Positions 1-5,495 are shown, counted from the stretch's first letter. The stretch is 5,495 nucleotides of DNA from Melioribacter sp. (GCA_016841125.1 JAENZU010000271.1:1-5495), one strand, 5' to 3'. Translations and numbers: made by a program. Notes: generated by a model from the sequence alone, not told the origin.

Positions 1-177
1 AGCTTCTCTAACCTGTTCTTCAGCTTTTTGAAGATCTAACAATGCACTTTTGTAATCATGATTATTTTTAAGAGCAAGGTTTATTGATGTTTCCAGATTT
101 AATCTTAGCGGTCCGCTACTCTGAGCAAAATATAGAGTAGAGAATAGAAGTAAGATTATTAGAGATTTTAATTTCAC
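1..177 (-). CDS. TolC-family outer-membrane efflux protein, N-terminal part (runs off the window)
   Basis: Only the first 59 codons are present; the gene continues past base 1. The start is a GTG at 177-175, supported by an AGGAG ribosome binding site 5 nt upstream. Residues 1-18 form a signal peptide (basic MKLK, then a Leu/Ile-rich core, ending near YFAQS), so the protein should enter the periplasm. Residues 27-59 match the first helix of an outer-membrane efflux repeat: Leu-rich start, INLALKNN, then KAEEQVREA, as in the family pattern of AI..AL.NNP followed by A...V..A. TolC-type proteins form the trimeric outer-membrane channel of tripartite RND, ABC or MFS pumps. It begins 8 bp after a TetR-type regulator and is very likely in the same operon. 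By family habit, membrane-fusion and RND inner-membrane genes would follow outside the window. The family call is fairly safe despite the truncation; the substrate is unknown. Confidence 0.82.
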   Translation of the reverse strand, partial: MKLKSLIILLLFSTLYFAQSSGPLRLNLETSINLALKNNHDYKSALLDLQKAEEQVREA

Positions 178-182
178 AAAAA

Positions 183-187
183 CTCCT
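183..187 (-). promoter_or_regulatory. Ribosome binding site AGGAG of the TolC-like gene, overlapping the tetR stop
   Basis: On the minus strand this reads AGGAG, followed by TTTTT and then the GTG start at 177. Its first two bases are the last two of the regulator's TAG stop codon. The overlap decides the GTG start and suggests that ribosomes finishing the regulator help initiate the efflux gene. Confidence 0.75.
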
Positions 188-818
188 AAGATTTATTTAA
201 AATACCATCAAAAAAAACAGTTAAAATTATATTGATTTCTTTTTCCATATCAATTTCGTGTTTACCATCGCAAAACATTAAATTATATATATATGGAAAG
301 ATTATACTTCTGTAGAGAATAATAACTGAATCCACATCCAAATCTTTAATTTCTTTTTTCTTTATTGCTTCCGTGATATTCACACGGTAAAGACCCTTCA
401 TCTTCTCAAGCTCAACGCGAATTTTTTCGGATGCACCGAATGTATTATCTCCGTTTACGGGAGTTCTTGTTCTCACTAATAGTAAAAACGAAAACTTGTT
501 TTCAAGACAATACGTAAATAAACTTCGTGTCAACCGGGTTATAAAATCTTTTAAATCTTCTGAAGATTTGTTGCAGTCTTCAATTAATTTAAAATAATCA
601 GAAAAAATTCTTTCGAGAATAGCAGTGTAAATTTCCTCTTTATTTTGAAAATAATTATACAACGTTCCTTTGCCGAATTCAGCCGCATCAGCAATTTCAT
701 CAAGTGTAGTCTGTTCAAATCCCTTTTGTGCAAAAAATTTAACGGCTGCAGCTAAAATTTCGTTTCTTCGAAATTCTCTTTCTCTTTCTTTTCTTGTTAA
801 TATTGTATTGTTTATCAA
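186..818 (-). CDS. TetR/AcrR-family transcriptional regulator, likely local repressor of the efflux operon
   Basis: This 210-residue protein has the usual TetR-family length. Residues 20-66 are the N-terminal DNA-binding domain: helix 1 with ILAAAVKFFAQKGF, then the helix-turn-helix TTLDEIADAAEFGKGTLYNYF (residues 37-57), then NKEEIYTAILE. The C-terminal half (about 75-210) is the usual divergent helical ligand and dimer domain, with no recognisable ligand motif. The start is a TTG at 818-816. No ATG lies near the domain start, the TTG gives the expected short basic lead-in (TRKEREREFRR), and GGAAA sits 7 nt upstream. Unlike the common divergent layout, the regulator is the first gene of the efflux operon and precedes the TolC-like gene by 8 bp. 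It therefore probably represses its own promoter, where three 20-bp-period repeats lie. Family membership is certain; target and inducer are inferred or unknown. Confidence 0.93.
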   Translation of the reverse strand: MINNTILTRKEREREFRRNEILAAAVKFFAQKGFEQTTLDEIADAAEFGKGTLYNYFQNKEEIYTAILERIFSDYFKLIEDCNKSSEDLKDFITRLTRSLFTYCLENKFSFLLLVRTRTPVNGDNTFGASEKIRVELEKMKGLYRVNITEAIKKKEIKDLDVDSVIILYRSIIFPYIYNLMFCDGKHEIDMEKEINIILTVFFDGILNKS

Positions 819-834
819 ATTGATATTTCCAAAA

Positions 835-844
835 AGTTTAAACT
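835..844. promoter_or_regulatory. 10-bp perfect palindrome near the predicted tetR transcription start
   Basis: AGTTTAAACT is a perfect palindrome just downstream of the predicted -7 element and upstream of the ribosome binding site of the TetR-type gene. That is a plausible site for a repressor. AT-rich palindromes of this size are expected by chance a few times in a window this long, so the assignment is weak. Confidence 0.25.
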
Positions 845-900
845 ATAAAATTAGCAGTCATTTAGTGTAATTACAAGTCATTTTTTATAACTAGTAGTCA
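841..900. repeat. Three tandem 20-bp direct repeats upstream of the TetR-type gene
   Basis: Units 841-860, 861-880 and 881-900 align without gaps. All three end in AGTCA (856-860, 876-880, 896-900), and the shared core on the plus strand is TAWAAYTANNAGTCA, with at most one deviation per unit. Ten of the 15 core positions are the same in all three units. The 20-bp period is close to two helical turns, so bound proteins would lie on nearly the same DNA face. The array overlaps the predicted promoter, which fits a multi-copy operator. The middle unit also contains the 10-bp palindrome TGTAATTACA (866-875). Confidence 0.6.
846..876 (-). promoter_or_regulatory. Candidate Bacteroidota-type promoter for the tetR-tolC operon
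   Basis: On the minus strand a TTG (876-874) is followed by a 20-bp spacer and TAATTTTA (853-846). This fits the TTG / TAnnTTTG arrangement known for the primary sigma factor of Bacteroidetes, with the last base off. Transcription would begin around 840, leaving a leader of roughly 20 nt. The tonB promoter candidate in this window has the same TTG-N20-TAnnTTT geometry, which supports it. The element lies inside the 20-bp repeats. Confidence 0.45.
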
Positions 901-921
901 GACGTTAAAAACGGACAAAAA

Positions 922-970
922 GTTCAATCTAAAATTATTTTTTTTTTAGCGGGGCTAAATTGATTGGAAC
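922..970. repeat. Imperfect inverted repeat enclosing a small perfect hairpin
   Basis: The outer arms are GTTCAATC (922-929) and GATTGGAAC (962-970), complementary except for one extra base. Inside lies TTTAGC-GGG-GCTAAA (945-959), a perfect 6-bp stem with a 3-nt loop. The left side contains ten Ts (938-947), which partly form the stem. It sits just past the tonB terminator and before the tetR repeats. No T-tract follows on either strand, so it is not an intrinsic terminator. Its role is unknown and it may be incidental. Confidence 0.35.
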
Positions 971-1000
971 AAAAAAAAAAGCGCTCACAGGGAGCGCTTT
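971..1000 (-). terminator. Intrinsic terminator of the tonB gene
   Basis: The minus strand shows a perfect 9-bp stem, AAAGCGCTC paired with GAGCGCTTT (plus-strand arms 978-986 and 992-1000), with a 5-nt loop. Counted from the stem's own final Ts, a run of ten Ts follows (980-971). It begins 8 nt after the tonB stop codon. There is no T-tract on the other side, so it acts in the minus direction only. Confidence 0.93.
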
Positions 1001-1007
1001 GAAAAAT

Positions 1008-1667
1008 TTATTGCAGCTTAAAGAGCACAGGAATTGATACCTGCACCTTTACAGCCTTGCCTCTTTGTTTTCCGGGTTTAAATTTTGTTTGCTTAACGGC
1101 TTCCATTGCAGCTTCATCACAACCGGCGCCAATACCTTTAATTAATTCTACTTTTGTTACGCTTCCGTTTTCATCCACAAAAGCTTTAACAAATACTCTA
1201 CCTTGAACACCGGCTCTTTTAGCAATCTCAGGGTAAACAATTTTCGATTGAATTGCAGCAATTCCGCCAATTGGTTCAGGCATATCTTCCACGGCAACAA
1301 AAAATACAGGCTCTTCTTCAGTATTGTCTTCTTCTTTTGCCGGAGGTGGAGGCGGAGCTTCTACAACTTCATTTATATCAAGTTCGGTTTCGCCAATTTC
1401 AATATCTTCAAGTACGTCATCAGAGGGAGCTTCAATCGGGATAGGCGGTTTCGGGGGCGGAGGCGGGGCAGCTTCCTGCTTGGTTGCTTCAACATCTTCA
1501 ACCTGTACAAGCTCTTGCGGACCTTCAAGTTGAACATCGCCTGCTTTAATATCAGGGAAATATTTAAACGCAATAATTAAGAAAGCTAAGGCAATTATTA
1601 CACCCGTTTCTAAGTATCGCTTGTACTTGAGTTTTAGATCAAATTTAGGATTCTTATTAATAGCCAA
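1008..1667 (-). CDS. tonB: TonB-family energy transducer
   Basis: TonB proteins carry proton-motive energy from the inner membrane ExbB-ExbD motor to TonB-dependent outer-membrane receptors. This 219-residue protein has the full layout: a short basic cytoplasmic tail (1-20), one membrane anchor (about 21-37), an acidic and proline-rich periplasmic spacer with two PPPPP clusters (68-72 and 105-109), the linker MPEPIGG (129-135), and a TonB C-terminal domain (about 139-219). The last carries the VYPEIAKRAGVQGRVFV segment with the conserved Tyr-Pro (145-146), and ends in VQVSIPVLFKLQ. The start is a TTG at 1667-1665, set by GGAGG 5 nt upstream; no ATG lies near the N-terminus. The gene stands alone, with its own promoter and terminator and no exbB or exbD in view. 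Which receptors it serves cannot be told. Some TonB-like proteins of this type work in other envelope tasks, so the symbol marks the family. Confidence 0.93.
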   Translation of the reverse strand: MAINKNPKFDLKLKYKRYLETGVIIALAFLIIAFKYFPDIKAGDVQLEGPQELVQVEDVEATKQEAAPPPPPKPPIPIEAPSDDVLEDIEIGETELDINEVVEAPPPPPAKEEDNTEEEPVFFVAVEDMPEPIGGIAAIQSKIVYPEIAKRAGVQGRVFVKAFVDENGSVTKVELIKGIGAGCDEAAMEAVKQTKFKPGKQRGKAVKVQVSIPVLFKLQ

Positions 1668-1672
1668 CTGAG

Positions 1673-1677
1673 CCTCC
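1673..1677 (-). promoter_or_regulatory. Strong ribosome binding site GGAGG fixing the TTG start of tonB
   Basis: GGAGG on the minus strand, followed by CTCAG and then the TTG at 1667. The ideal spacing supports TTG as the true start. Confidence 0.8.
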
Positions 1678-1699
1678 AGAACTTAAAAATTATTGATGA

Positions 1700-1728
1700 A
1701 ACATAAAAAAGTATTTATCATTTGTCAA
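1700..1728 (-). promoter_or_regulatory. Promoter of the tonB gene
   Basis: On the minus strand TTGACA (1728-1723) is followed by a 17-bp spacer and TATGTT (1705-1700). This is a near-consensus sigma-70 layout. Read the Bacteroidota way it is TTG-N20-TATGTTT. Transcription would begin near 1693, giving a leader of about 26 nt that contains the GGAGG site. No intrinsic terminator is visible between the upstream VanZ-like gene and this promoter, so some read-through is possible. Confidence 0.72.
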
Positions 1729-1779
1729 ACCTAAATATCTATTTTTTTTTACAAATCTTAAATAGTTTAGTTCCCAATT

Positions 1780-2196
1780 TTATGCACTTGAGTAGTGCTG
1801 ACTATTTTTCTTAATAAAGAGATATGTTATGCTGCTTCCGATAAAGGTCCCGATAAAGTTTGCCAGCCAATCAAACATATCAAAAAAGCGCCCAGGAATA
1901 AAGTATTGATGGAACTCATCGAGGAGTCCGTAAGATGAAATTATTATTATTGTTGCTAAAAAATATTTTTTAGATAAAAACTTATTTTTTTGTTGAAAAT
2001 GAAGAGATAATGAAAAAAGCAAAGCTAATCCAAAATATGCAATCAAATGCTCAACTTTGTCGCTAGCTGTAAATAGTTTAGGAAAATTCTGAGTCGGAAT
2101 ACTTGTGGCAATTGCCAGCAGAATCCAATAAAGAACTAGCGGCGTATAAACCAGATAAACTTTATTATCTCTAATTTGATTGTAAAATCGTTTCAT
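1780..2196 (-). CDS. VanZ-family small membrane protein
   Basis: This 138-residue protein has four likely membrane helices (about 13-33, 48-66, 77-93 and 110-128). Its motifs match the VanZ-like family: DKVEHLIAYFGLALL (46-60) after the first helix, and GLLDEFHQYFIPGR (90-103) followed by DMFDWLANFIGTFIG (106-120). Charged and polar residues of the family (D46, E49, H50, D93, E94, H96, Q97, D109, N113) are present. VanZ was named for a teicoplanin-resistance protein, but most chromosomal members have no established role, and resistance should not be assumed here. The ATG lies inside the end of the nnr gene (26-bp overlap), with a GGAGG 15 nt upstream, which is far. Translation may depend on ribosomes finishing nnr. 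It is probably the last gene of the nuoN-nnr transcript. Confidence 0.88.
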   Translation of the reverse strand: MKRFYNQIRDNKVYLVYTPLVLYWILLAIATSIPTQNFPKLFTASDKVEHLIAYFGLALLFSLSLHFQQKNKFLSKKYFLATIIIISSYGLLDEFHQYFIPGRFFDMFDWLANFIGTFIGSSITYLFIKKNSQHYSSA

Positions 2197-3745
2197 GTAA
2201 AAATTTAATTGCCTCCGGTAAATTTGAAGAAATATCAGGGGCTGTTATTCCATAAATTGTTTTTTTATTTAATAATAAATCTGCCGATAGACTATGAATA
2301 TAAACGGCTGATATCAAACTTTTATCTATGTCTTTTGATTGAGCAATGAAACTTCCAATTATACCCGAAAGAACATCACCGGTTCCAAATTTTGCCATTC
2401 CCGGATTTCCGACAGTATTTATCAATGCTTCACCGCCCGGGGTAAAAATAATTGTCGGGGCGCCTTTCAATACCAAATAGGCACCAGTGTCATTTGCAAA
2501 TTTTCGTCCGTACTTCATTAAATCTTTTTGAAGCTCTTCGGTTTTAATTCCTAACATGTTGGCAAATTCGCCGTGATGAGGAGTAAGCACTTTACCGTTA
2601 AGATTTAATTTAGAAGATTCGGTATTATTCAATACAAAAAGAGCATCGGCATCCAAAACAATATTCTTGTTCGAGTAATCTTTAAGTAATTTGAGAACAG
2701 CATTTTGTGTTGTTTTTTCCCTGCCCAGCCCGGGACCTAAAATAATAGAATCAGCCCATCTAATTTTTTCTTCAAGTTCATCAATGTTTGCTTCGCTCAG
2801 GTATTCATTACCTTCATCCTCATAAGGGTACAATACTACCGAATCCAACTGCGATTGCGCGAAACTTTTAATGCTTTTCGGAAAAGCCAGTATTACCGCT
2901 CCTGCACCCGAGTTGAGAGCGCTATTTGAAGCTAATATTGATGCGCCGGGGAGGAAACCGCTGCCTGCAATTACTAATACTTTTCCGGAAGAATATTTGT
3001 GAGCATCCAATTCTTTCGGAGGCAGATTAAAATAAGCATCTTCAGGTTCAATTAAGTATTCATCAACCTCAAGTTGATTAAAATATTCAGGACCCATACC
3101 AATGCTGCCTTTTTTTACTTCACCTGCAAAAGTGTATCCTTTACCGTAAAATAAACCACTTTTTAATTCTGCGAGCGTAATAGTCAAGTCCGCTTCAAAG
3201 ATGGTTGACCCGTATGCGCTGTCAACATCAAGCCCGGTGGGAATATCCACCGCAACCTTAAATGCCTCTAATTTATTTAAGCCGTCAACAATTTTATCGT
3301 AAGGAGCTTTCAATTCCCCTTTAGTTCCGGTACCAAGAATTGCATCAATAATTAGGGTGCAATCCGCAAGCCACTTTGTATCAGCAGATTTTTTAAAAAA
3401 CTTAATATTCAGCAAATCTATTTTATTTTTAAGATTTTTTAAAATCTGAAAATTTACTTTCGCATCACCTTTCATCTCTTCTTCAGTAGGAATAGACAAA
3501 ACTTTTATGGTGAAACCTGAATTGATAAAATGTCTTGCGATCGCAAATCCGTCTCCCCCATTATTCCCTTTTCCGCAAACAATTCCAATTTGATTAAATT
3601 GGTCAATTTCGGGAAAATAATCTCTAACTATTTCGGTGATGCTGATCGCAGCGTTTTCCATCAAAACAACGCTGGGAATTTTCAATTCTTCAATTGCGTA
3701 CTTATCCGCTTCTCTAACTTGTTTAGATGTAAAAAGTGGAATCAT
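2171..3745 (-). CDS. nnr: Bifunctional NAD(P)H-hydrate epimerase / ADP-dependent NAD(P)H-hydrate dehydratase
   Basis: This enzyme repairs NADHX and NADPHX, the hydrated and inactive forms of reduced nicotinamide cofactors. The N-terminal domain (about 1-225, YjeF_N) interconverts the R and S epimers; the C-terminal domain (about 235-520, ribokinase-like) dehydrates the S form using ADP in the family's usual bacterial form. Epimerase signatures are GKGNNGGDGFAIARH (58-72), DAILGTG (134-140) and VDIPTGLDVD (166-175). Dehydratase signatures are KYSSGKVLVIAGS (250-262), ILGPGLGR (335-342), LDADAL (364-369), TPHHGEF (388-394), LKGAPT (426-431) and GNPGMAKFGTGDVLSG (446-461), with the catalytic-region Asp at 457. 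Length (524) is normal for the fused protein. The start ATG gives the typical opening (FTSKQVREADKYAIEELKIPS), but no clear Shine-Dalgarno precedes it. It follows nuoN by 41 bp with no terminator seen, and overlaps the VanZ-like gene by 26 bp. Confidence 0.96.
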   Translation of the reverse strand: MIPLFTSKQVREADKYAIEELKIPSVVLMENAAISITEIVRDYFPEIDQFNQIGIVCGKGNNGGDGFAIARHFINSGFTIKVLSIPTEEEMKGDAKVNFQILKNLKNKIDLLNIKFFKKSADTKWLADCTLIIDAILGTGTKGELKAPYDKIVDGLNKLEAFKVAVDIPTGLDVDSAYGSTIFEADLTITLAELKSGLFYGKGYTFAGEVKKGSIGMGPEYFNQLEVDEYLIEPEDAYFNLPPKELDAHKYSSGKVLVIAGSGFLPGASILASNSALNSGAGAVILAFPKSIKSFAQSQLDSVVLYPYEDEGNEYLSEANIDELEEKIRWADSIILGPGLGREKTTQNAVLKLLKDYSNKNIVLDADALFVLNNTESSKLNLNGKVLTPHHGEFANMLGIKTEELQKDLMKYGRKFANDTGAYLVLKGAPTIIFTPGGEALINTVGNPGMAKFGTGDVLSGIIGSFIAQSKDIDKSLISAVYIHSLSADLLLNKKTIYGITAPDISSNLPEAIKFLHETILQSN

Positions 3746-3786
3746 CTTAATTAGATAATTGTGATGAAAATAATTTAATATAGGAA

Positions 3787-5220
3787 TTAAAAGTTTAGTA
3801 CGGAAATTATAACATTCAACAGAGTATCGGGGATAATGCCGAAAACCAAAATGAGTATACCGGAAATTACAACAGCAAGAAGTCCGGTATTATTTTTTTC
3901 AATAGAAAAGTTAACCGTTGATTCCTTGAAGTACATGTAAACGACAACTCTCAAATAGAAGTAAACGCTAATTACACTAGATAAAACTCCTATTATAGCA
4001 AGCCATGTTAAATCACTTTTAATTGCTGCAATGAAAACATAGTATTTACCGAAGAAACCGGCCATTGGCGGTATGCCCGCAAGTGCGAACATGAAGAGTG
4101 CCATGAATGCAGCTAAAATCGGACTCTTAGAATTCAAACCGGCGTAAGAATTAATATCTAACAGAGTATCATCTTTCCCTTCAATAATAGAAAGTACACC
4201 AAAAGCACCAAGATTCATAAATGTATAAGCGGCAAGATAGAAGATAATTCCTGCTACACTGTCCTGATTACCAGCAGCAAGCCCTATAACCATATAACCT
4301 GCATGAGCGATGGAGGAATAAGCAAGCATTCTCTTAAGATTGTCCTGTGCAATTGCGACGATACTGCCGAATAACATCGATAAAACTGAAATACCGGCAA
4401 AATAAGGTTCAAATGTATTTGCGGCATTATTTGCGAAAACAGCGCTCAACATTATAATTAATACACTGAATGCGGCAGTTTTACCGCCCGTAGACATTAA
4501 ACCAGTAATTGTGGTTGCCGAACCCTGGTAAACATCGGGCACCCACATGTGGAATGGAAATGCAGCTATTTTGAATGAAAATCCTATTAAAAACAATCCC
4601 AGTCCGGTTACAAACAAAACATTCGAAATCAGAGAAGAAAAATTTTCAAAAATATATGGTAGAGAAGTTGTACCGGAGGAACCGTACATTAAAGCTATGC
4701 CGTAAACTATAAATCCCGTTGCAAAAGCTCCCAATAAAAAGTATTTCATAGAAGCTTCATTAGCCTGAATTTTTTTGCGGTTGAGACCTGCTAAAACATA
4801 AAAGCAGATCGACATCAGTTCCAGACCCATAAATATCATAAATAAATCTTTTGCGCCCGCCATGATCATCATGCCTAAAACCGAGGACTGCACGATTATA
4901 AAGAATTCGCCGAAGTAAATTCCATACTTCGATATATAATTCATAGAGCTCAAAATCATTACTGCGGCGCCGAATGTGAATATGAAGTTAAATATTGCGG
5001 GCTTACCCCCAACTTCTATCATATTATTAAACAGAACCGCGCTATCATTGATTGACGCTAATGATACGAATCCAACAGTTATAAAAAGCAAAACCGAAAA
5101 CCAACCTAATACCGGTTCACTCTTTTTATAAAACATTTCAATAATTACCGAAATTACTATTCCGGAACCCATTAAAATAAAGGGCAATATTTGCAAGTAT
5201 TCTGTATTACTTTGAGGCAT
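3787..5220 (-). CDS. nuoN: NADH-quinone oxidoreductase (complex I) subunit N
   Basis: NuoN is one of the three antiporter-like proton-pumping subunits in the membrane arm of complex I, which couples NADH oxidation and quinone reduction to proton export. This 477-residue protein is full length and strongly hydrophobic, with about 13-14 membrane helices. Conserved charged residues of the channel are all there: E134 in GLELMSICFYVLAG, K159 in ASMKYFLLGAF, K217 in FSFKIAAFPFHMWVPDVYQG, K247 in STGGKTAAF and K391 in AGFFGKYYVF. The family sequence AQDNLKRMLAYSSIAHAGYM (291-310) is also intact. The ATG at 5220 lies 2 nt after the stop of the preceding gene, with AGAG 5 nt upstream, so translation is probably coupled. 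The preceding gene is not nuoM, the usual partner. Whether the rest of the nuo operon lies further upstream cannot be seen. Confidence 0.96.
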   Translation of the reverse strand: MPQSNTEYLQILPFILMGSGIVISVIIEMFYKKSEPVLGWFSVLLFITVGFVSLASINDSAVLFNNMIEVGGKPAIFNFIFTFGAAVMILSSMNYISKYGIYFGEFFIIVQSSVLGMMIMAGAKDLFMIFMGLELMSICFYVLAGLNRKKIQANEASMKYFLLGAFATGFIVYGIALMYGSSGTTSLPYIFENFSSLISNVLFVTGLGLFLIGFSFKIAAFPFHMWVPDVYQGSATTITGLMSTGGKTAAFSVLIIMLSAVFANNAANTFEPYFAGISVLSMLFGSIVAIAQDNLKRMLAYSSIAHAGYMVIGLAAGNQDSVAGIIFYLAAYTFMNLGAFGVLSIIEGKDDTLLDINSYAGLNSKSPILAAFMALFMFALAGIPPMAGFFGKYYVFIAAIKSDLTWLAIIGVLSSVISVYFYLRVVVYMYFKESTVNFSIEKNNTGLLAVVISGILILVFGIIPDTLLNVIISVLNF

Positions 5221-5222
5221 AA

Positions 5223-5495
5223 TTACTCTAAGAATAAAATATCTTTGTCAAGTTCTTCTATTTTCGCTTGATGCTTTTCTTCAATATGAATTGCAATTTT
5301 GCGATGGTTTTTAAAATCAAAAATGTCATTTCCGTTTTCAACAATTATCATTTTAATTGTTTCGTATTTTGTAATAACATTTTCGAGCTGCGGATAATCG
5401 TAAAAATATACTTCCGTATGCTCATCATATTTTTGATAGTGAGCACCGCTCGCGGATGGACTGAAATCTGTGATGATATCATTTTCAATAACAAT
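5223..5495 (-). CDS. Unrecognised protein, C-terminal 90 residues (enters from the window edge)
   Basis: A continuous reading frame enters at the right edge and ends with TAA at 5225-5223, 2 nt before the nuoN start. I do not recognise the product. The visible part has no membrane helix and is rich in charged and aromatic residues. It alternates short strand-like stretches (IVIENDII, EVYFYDY, IKMIIVEN, RKIAIHI) and ends in a charged helix (EEKHQAKIEELDKD) followed by ILFLE. It is therefore likely a soluble alpha/beta or beta-rich domain. It is clearly not the C-terminus of NuoM, NuoL or NuoK, which would be hydrophobic. Coding is supported by the open frame to the edge, the tight junction with nuoN and base use like its neighbours. 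Its N-terminal part lies outside the window, so no function is offered. Confidence 0.75.
   Translation of the reverse strand: MVIENDIITDFSPSASGAHYQKYDEHTEVYFYDYPQLENVITKYETIKMIIVENGNDIFDFKNHRKIAIHIEEKHQAKIEELDKDILFLE

Noticed and set aside
777..796. Short tctctt-type repeat
   Set aside because: It encodes the charged KEREREF lead-in of the TetR-type protein, and low-complexity codon use explains it.
670..870. Plus-strand frame of 66 codons across the 5' end of the TetR-type gene
   Set aside because: It runs antisense to the conserved helix-turn-helix region and through the promoter. There is no sign of independent coding.
841..900. CRISPR-like array
   Set aside because: There are only three degenerate 20-bp units placed head to tail with no spacers, and no cas genes. 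An operator array is a better reading.
1324..1533. Plus-strand frame encoding a Gly/Ser-rich 69-residue peptide
   Set aside because: It is the antisense shadow of the proline- and acid-rich spacer of TonB; poly-Pro codons read backwards give poly-Gly. It has no ribosome site or family match.
1203..1580. Plus-strand frame of 125 codons across the tonB gene
   Set aside because: The translation is an implausible mix rich in Phe, Asn and Arg with no domain, and it lies fully within a well-supported minus-strand gene.
1741..1779. Possible terminator after the VanZ-like gene
   Set aside because: A T/A run is present but there is no convincing stem before it in the minus direction.
1780..2196. Glycopeptide resistance gene
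   Set aside because: VanZ-family membership alone does not show resistance; there are no vanHAX or vanRS genes nearby.
3530..3754. Plus-strand frame of 74 codons across the 5' end of nnr
   Set aside because: It is antisense to the conserved epimerase domain, and its composition is not protein-like.

Overview
The window is a compact, low-GC bacterial chromosome segment in which every supported gene lies on the minus strand. I read it as ordinary core and housekeeping DNA with one drug-efflux type operon at its left edge, not as a mobile or defence island. The best guess for the host is the Ignavibacteria/Chlorobiota side of the Bacteroidota superphylum. Three things suggest this: the energy transducer has an MPEPIGG linker and a TonB C-terminal domain of the type found there; two promoters fit the Bacteroidota pattern (TTG, 20-bp spacer, TAnnTTT); and several genes keep real Shine-Dalgarno sequences (GGAGG, AGGAG), which many Bacteroidetes lack. 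This placement is inferred from memory of the families, not from a search.

In the direction of transcription (high to low coordinates), the first block is the end of an unrecognised soluble protein (5495-5223), nuoN of respiratory complex I (5220-3787), the bifunctional NAD(P)H-hydrate repair enzyme Nnr (3745-2171) and a small VanZ-family membrane protein (2196-1780). Gaps of 2 bp and 41 bp and an overlap of 26 bp suggest a single transcript. The pairing of a complex I subunit with an enzyme that repairs hydrated NADH makes metabolic sense, though a functional link is only inferred.

The second block is a TonB-type energy transducer (1667-1008). It has its own promoter, a strong ribosome binding site in front of a TTG start, and a clear intrinsic terminator at 971-1000.

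The third block starts in the 189-bp gap 819-1007. The gap holds the terminator, an imperfect inverted repeat, and three direct repeats spaced exactly 20 bp apart that overlap a candidate promoter. This promoter would drive a TetR/AcrR-type regulator (818-186) and, 8 bp further on, the start of a TolC-like outer-membrane efflux protein (177 to the window edge). The TolC ribosome binding site overlaps the regulator's stop codon, so the pair is very likely one autoregulated efflux operon that continues outside the window.

I see no RNA genes, insertion sequences, CRISPR arrays or origins, and no stretch over 300 bases without a gene. I found no convincing new biological system. The most useful leads are the 20-bp-period repeats in front of the TetR gene and the unrecognised gene coupled to nuoN.
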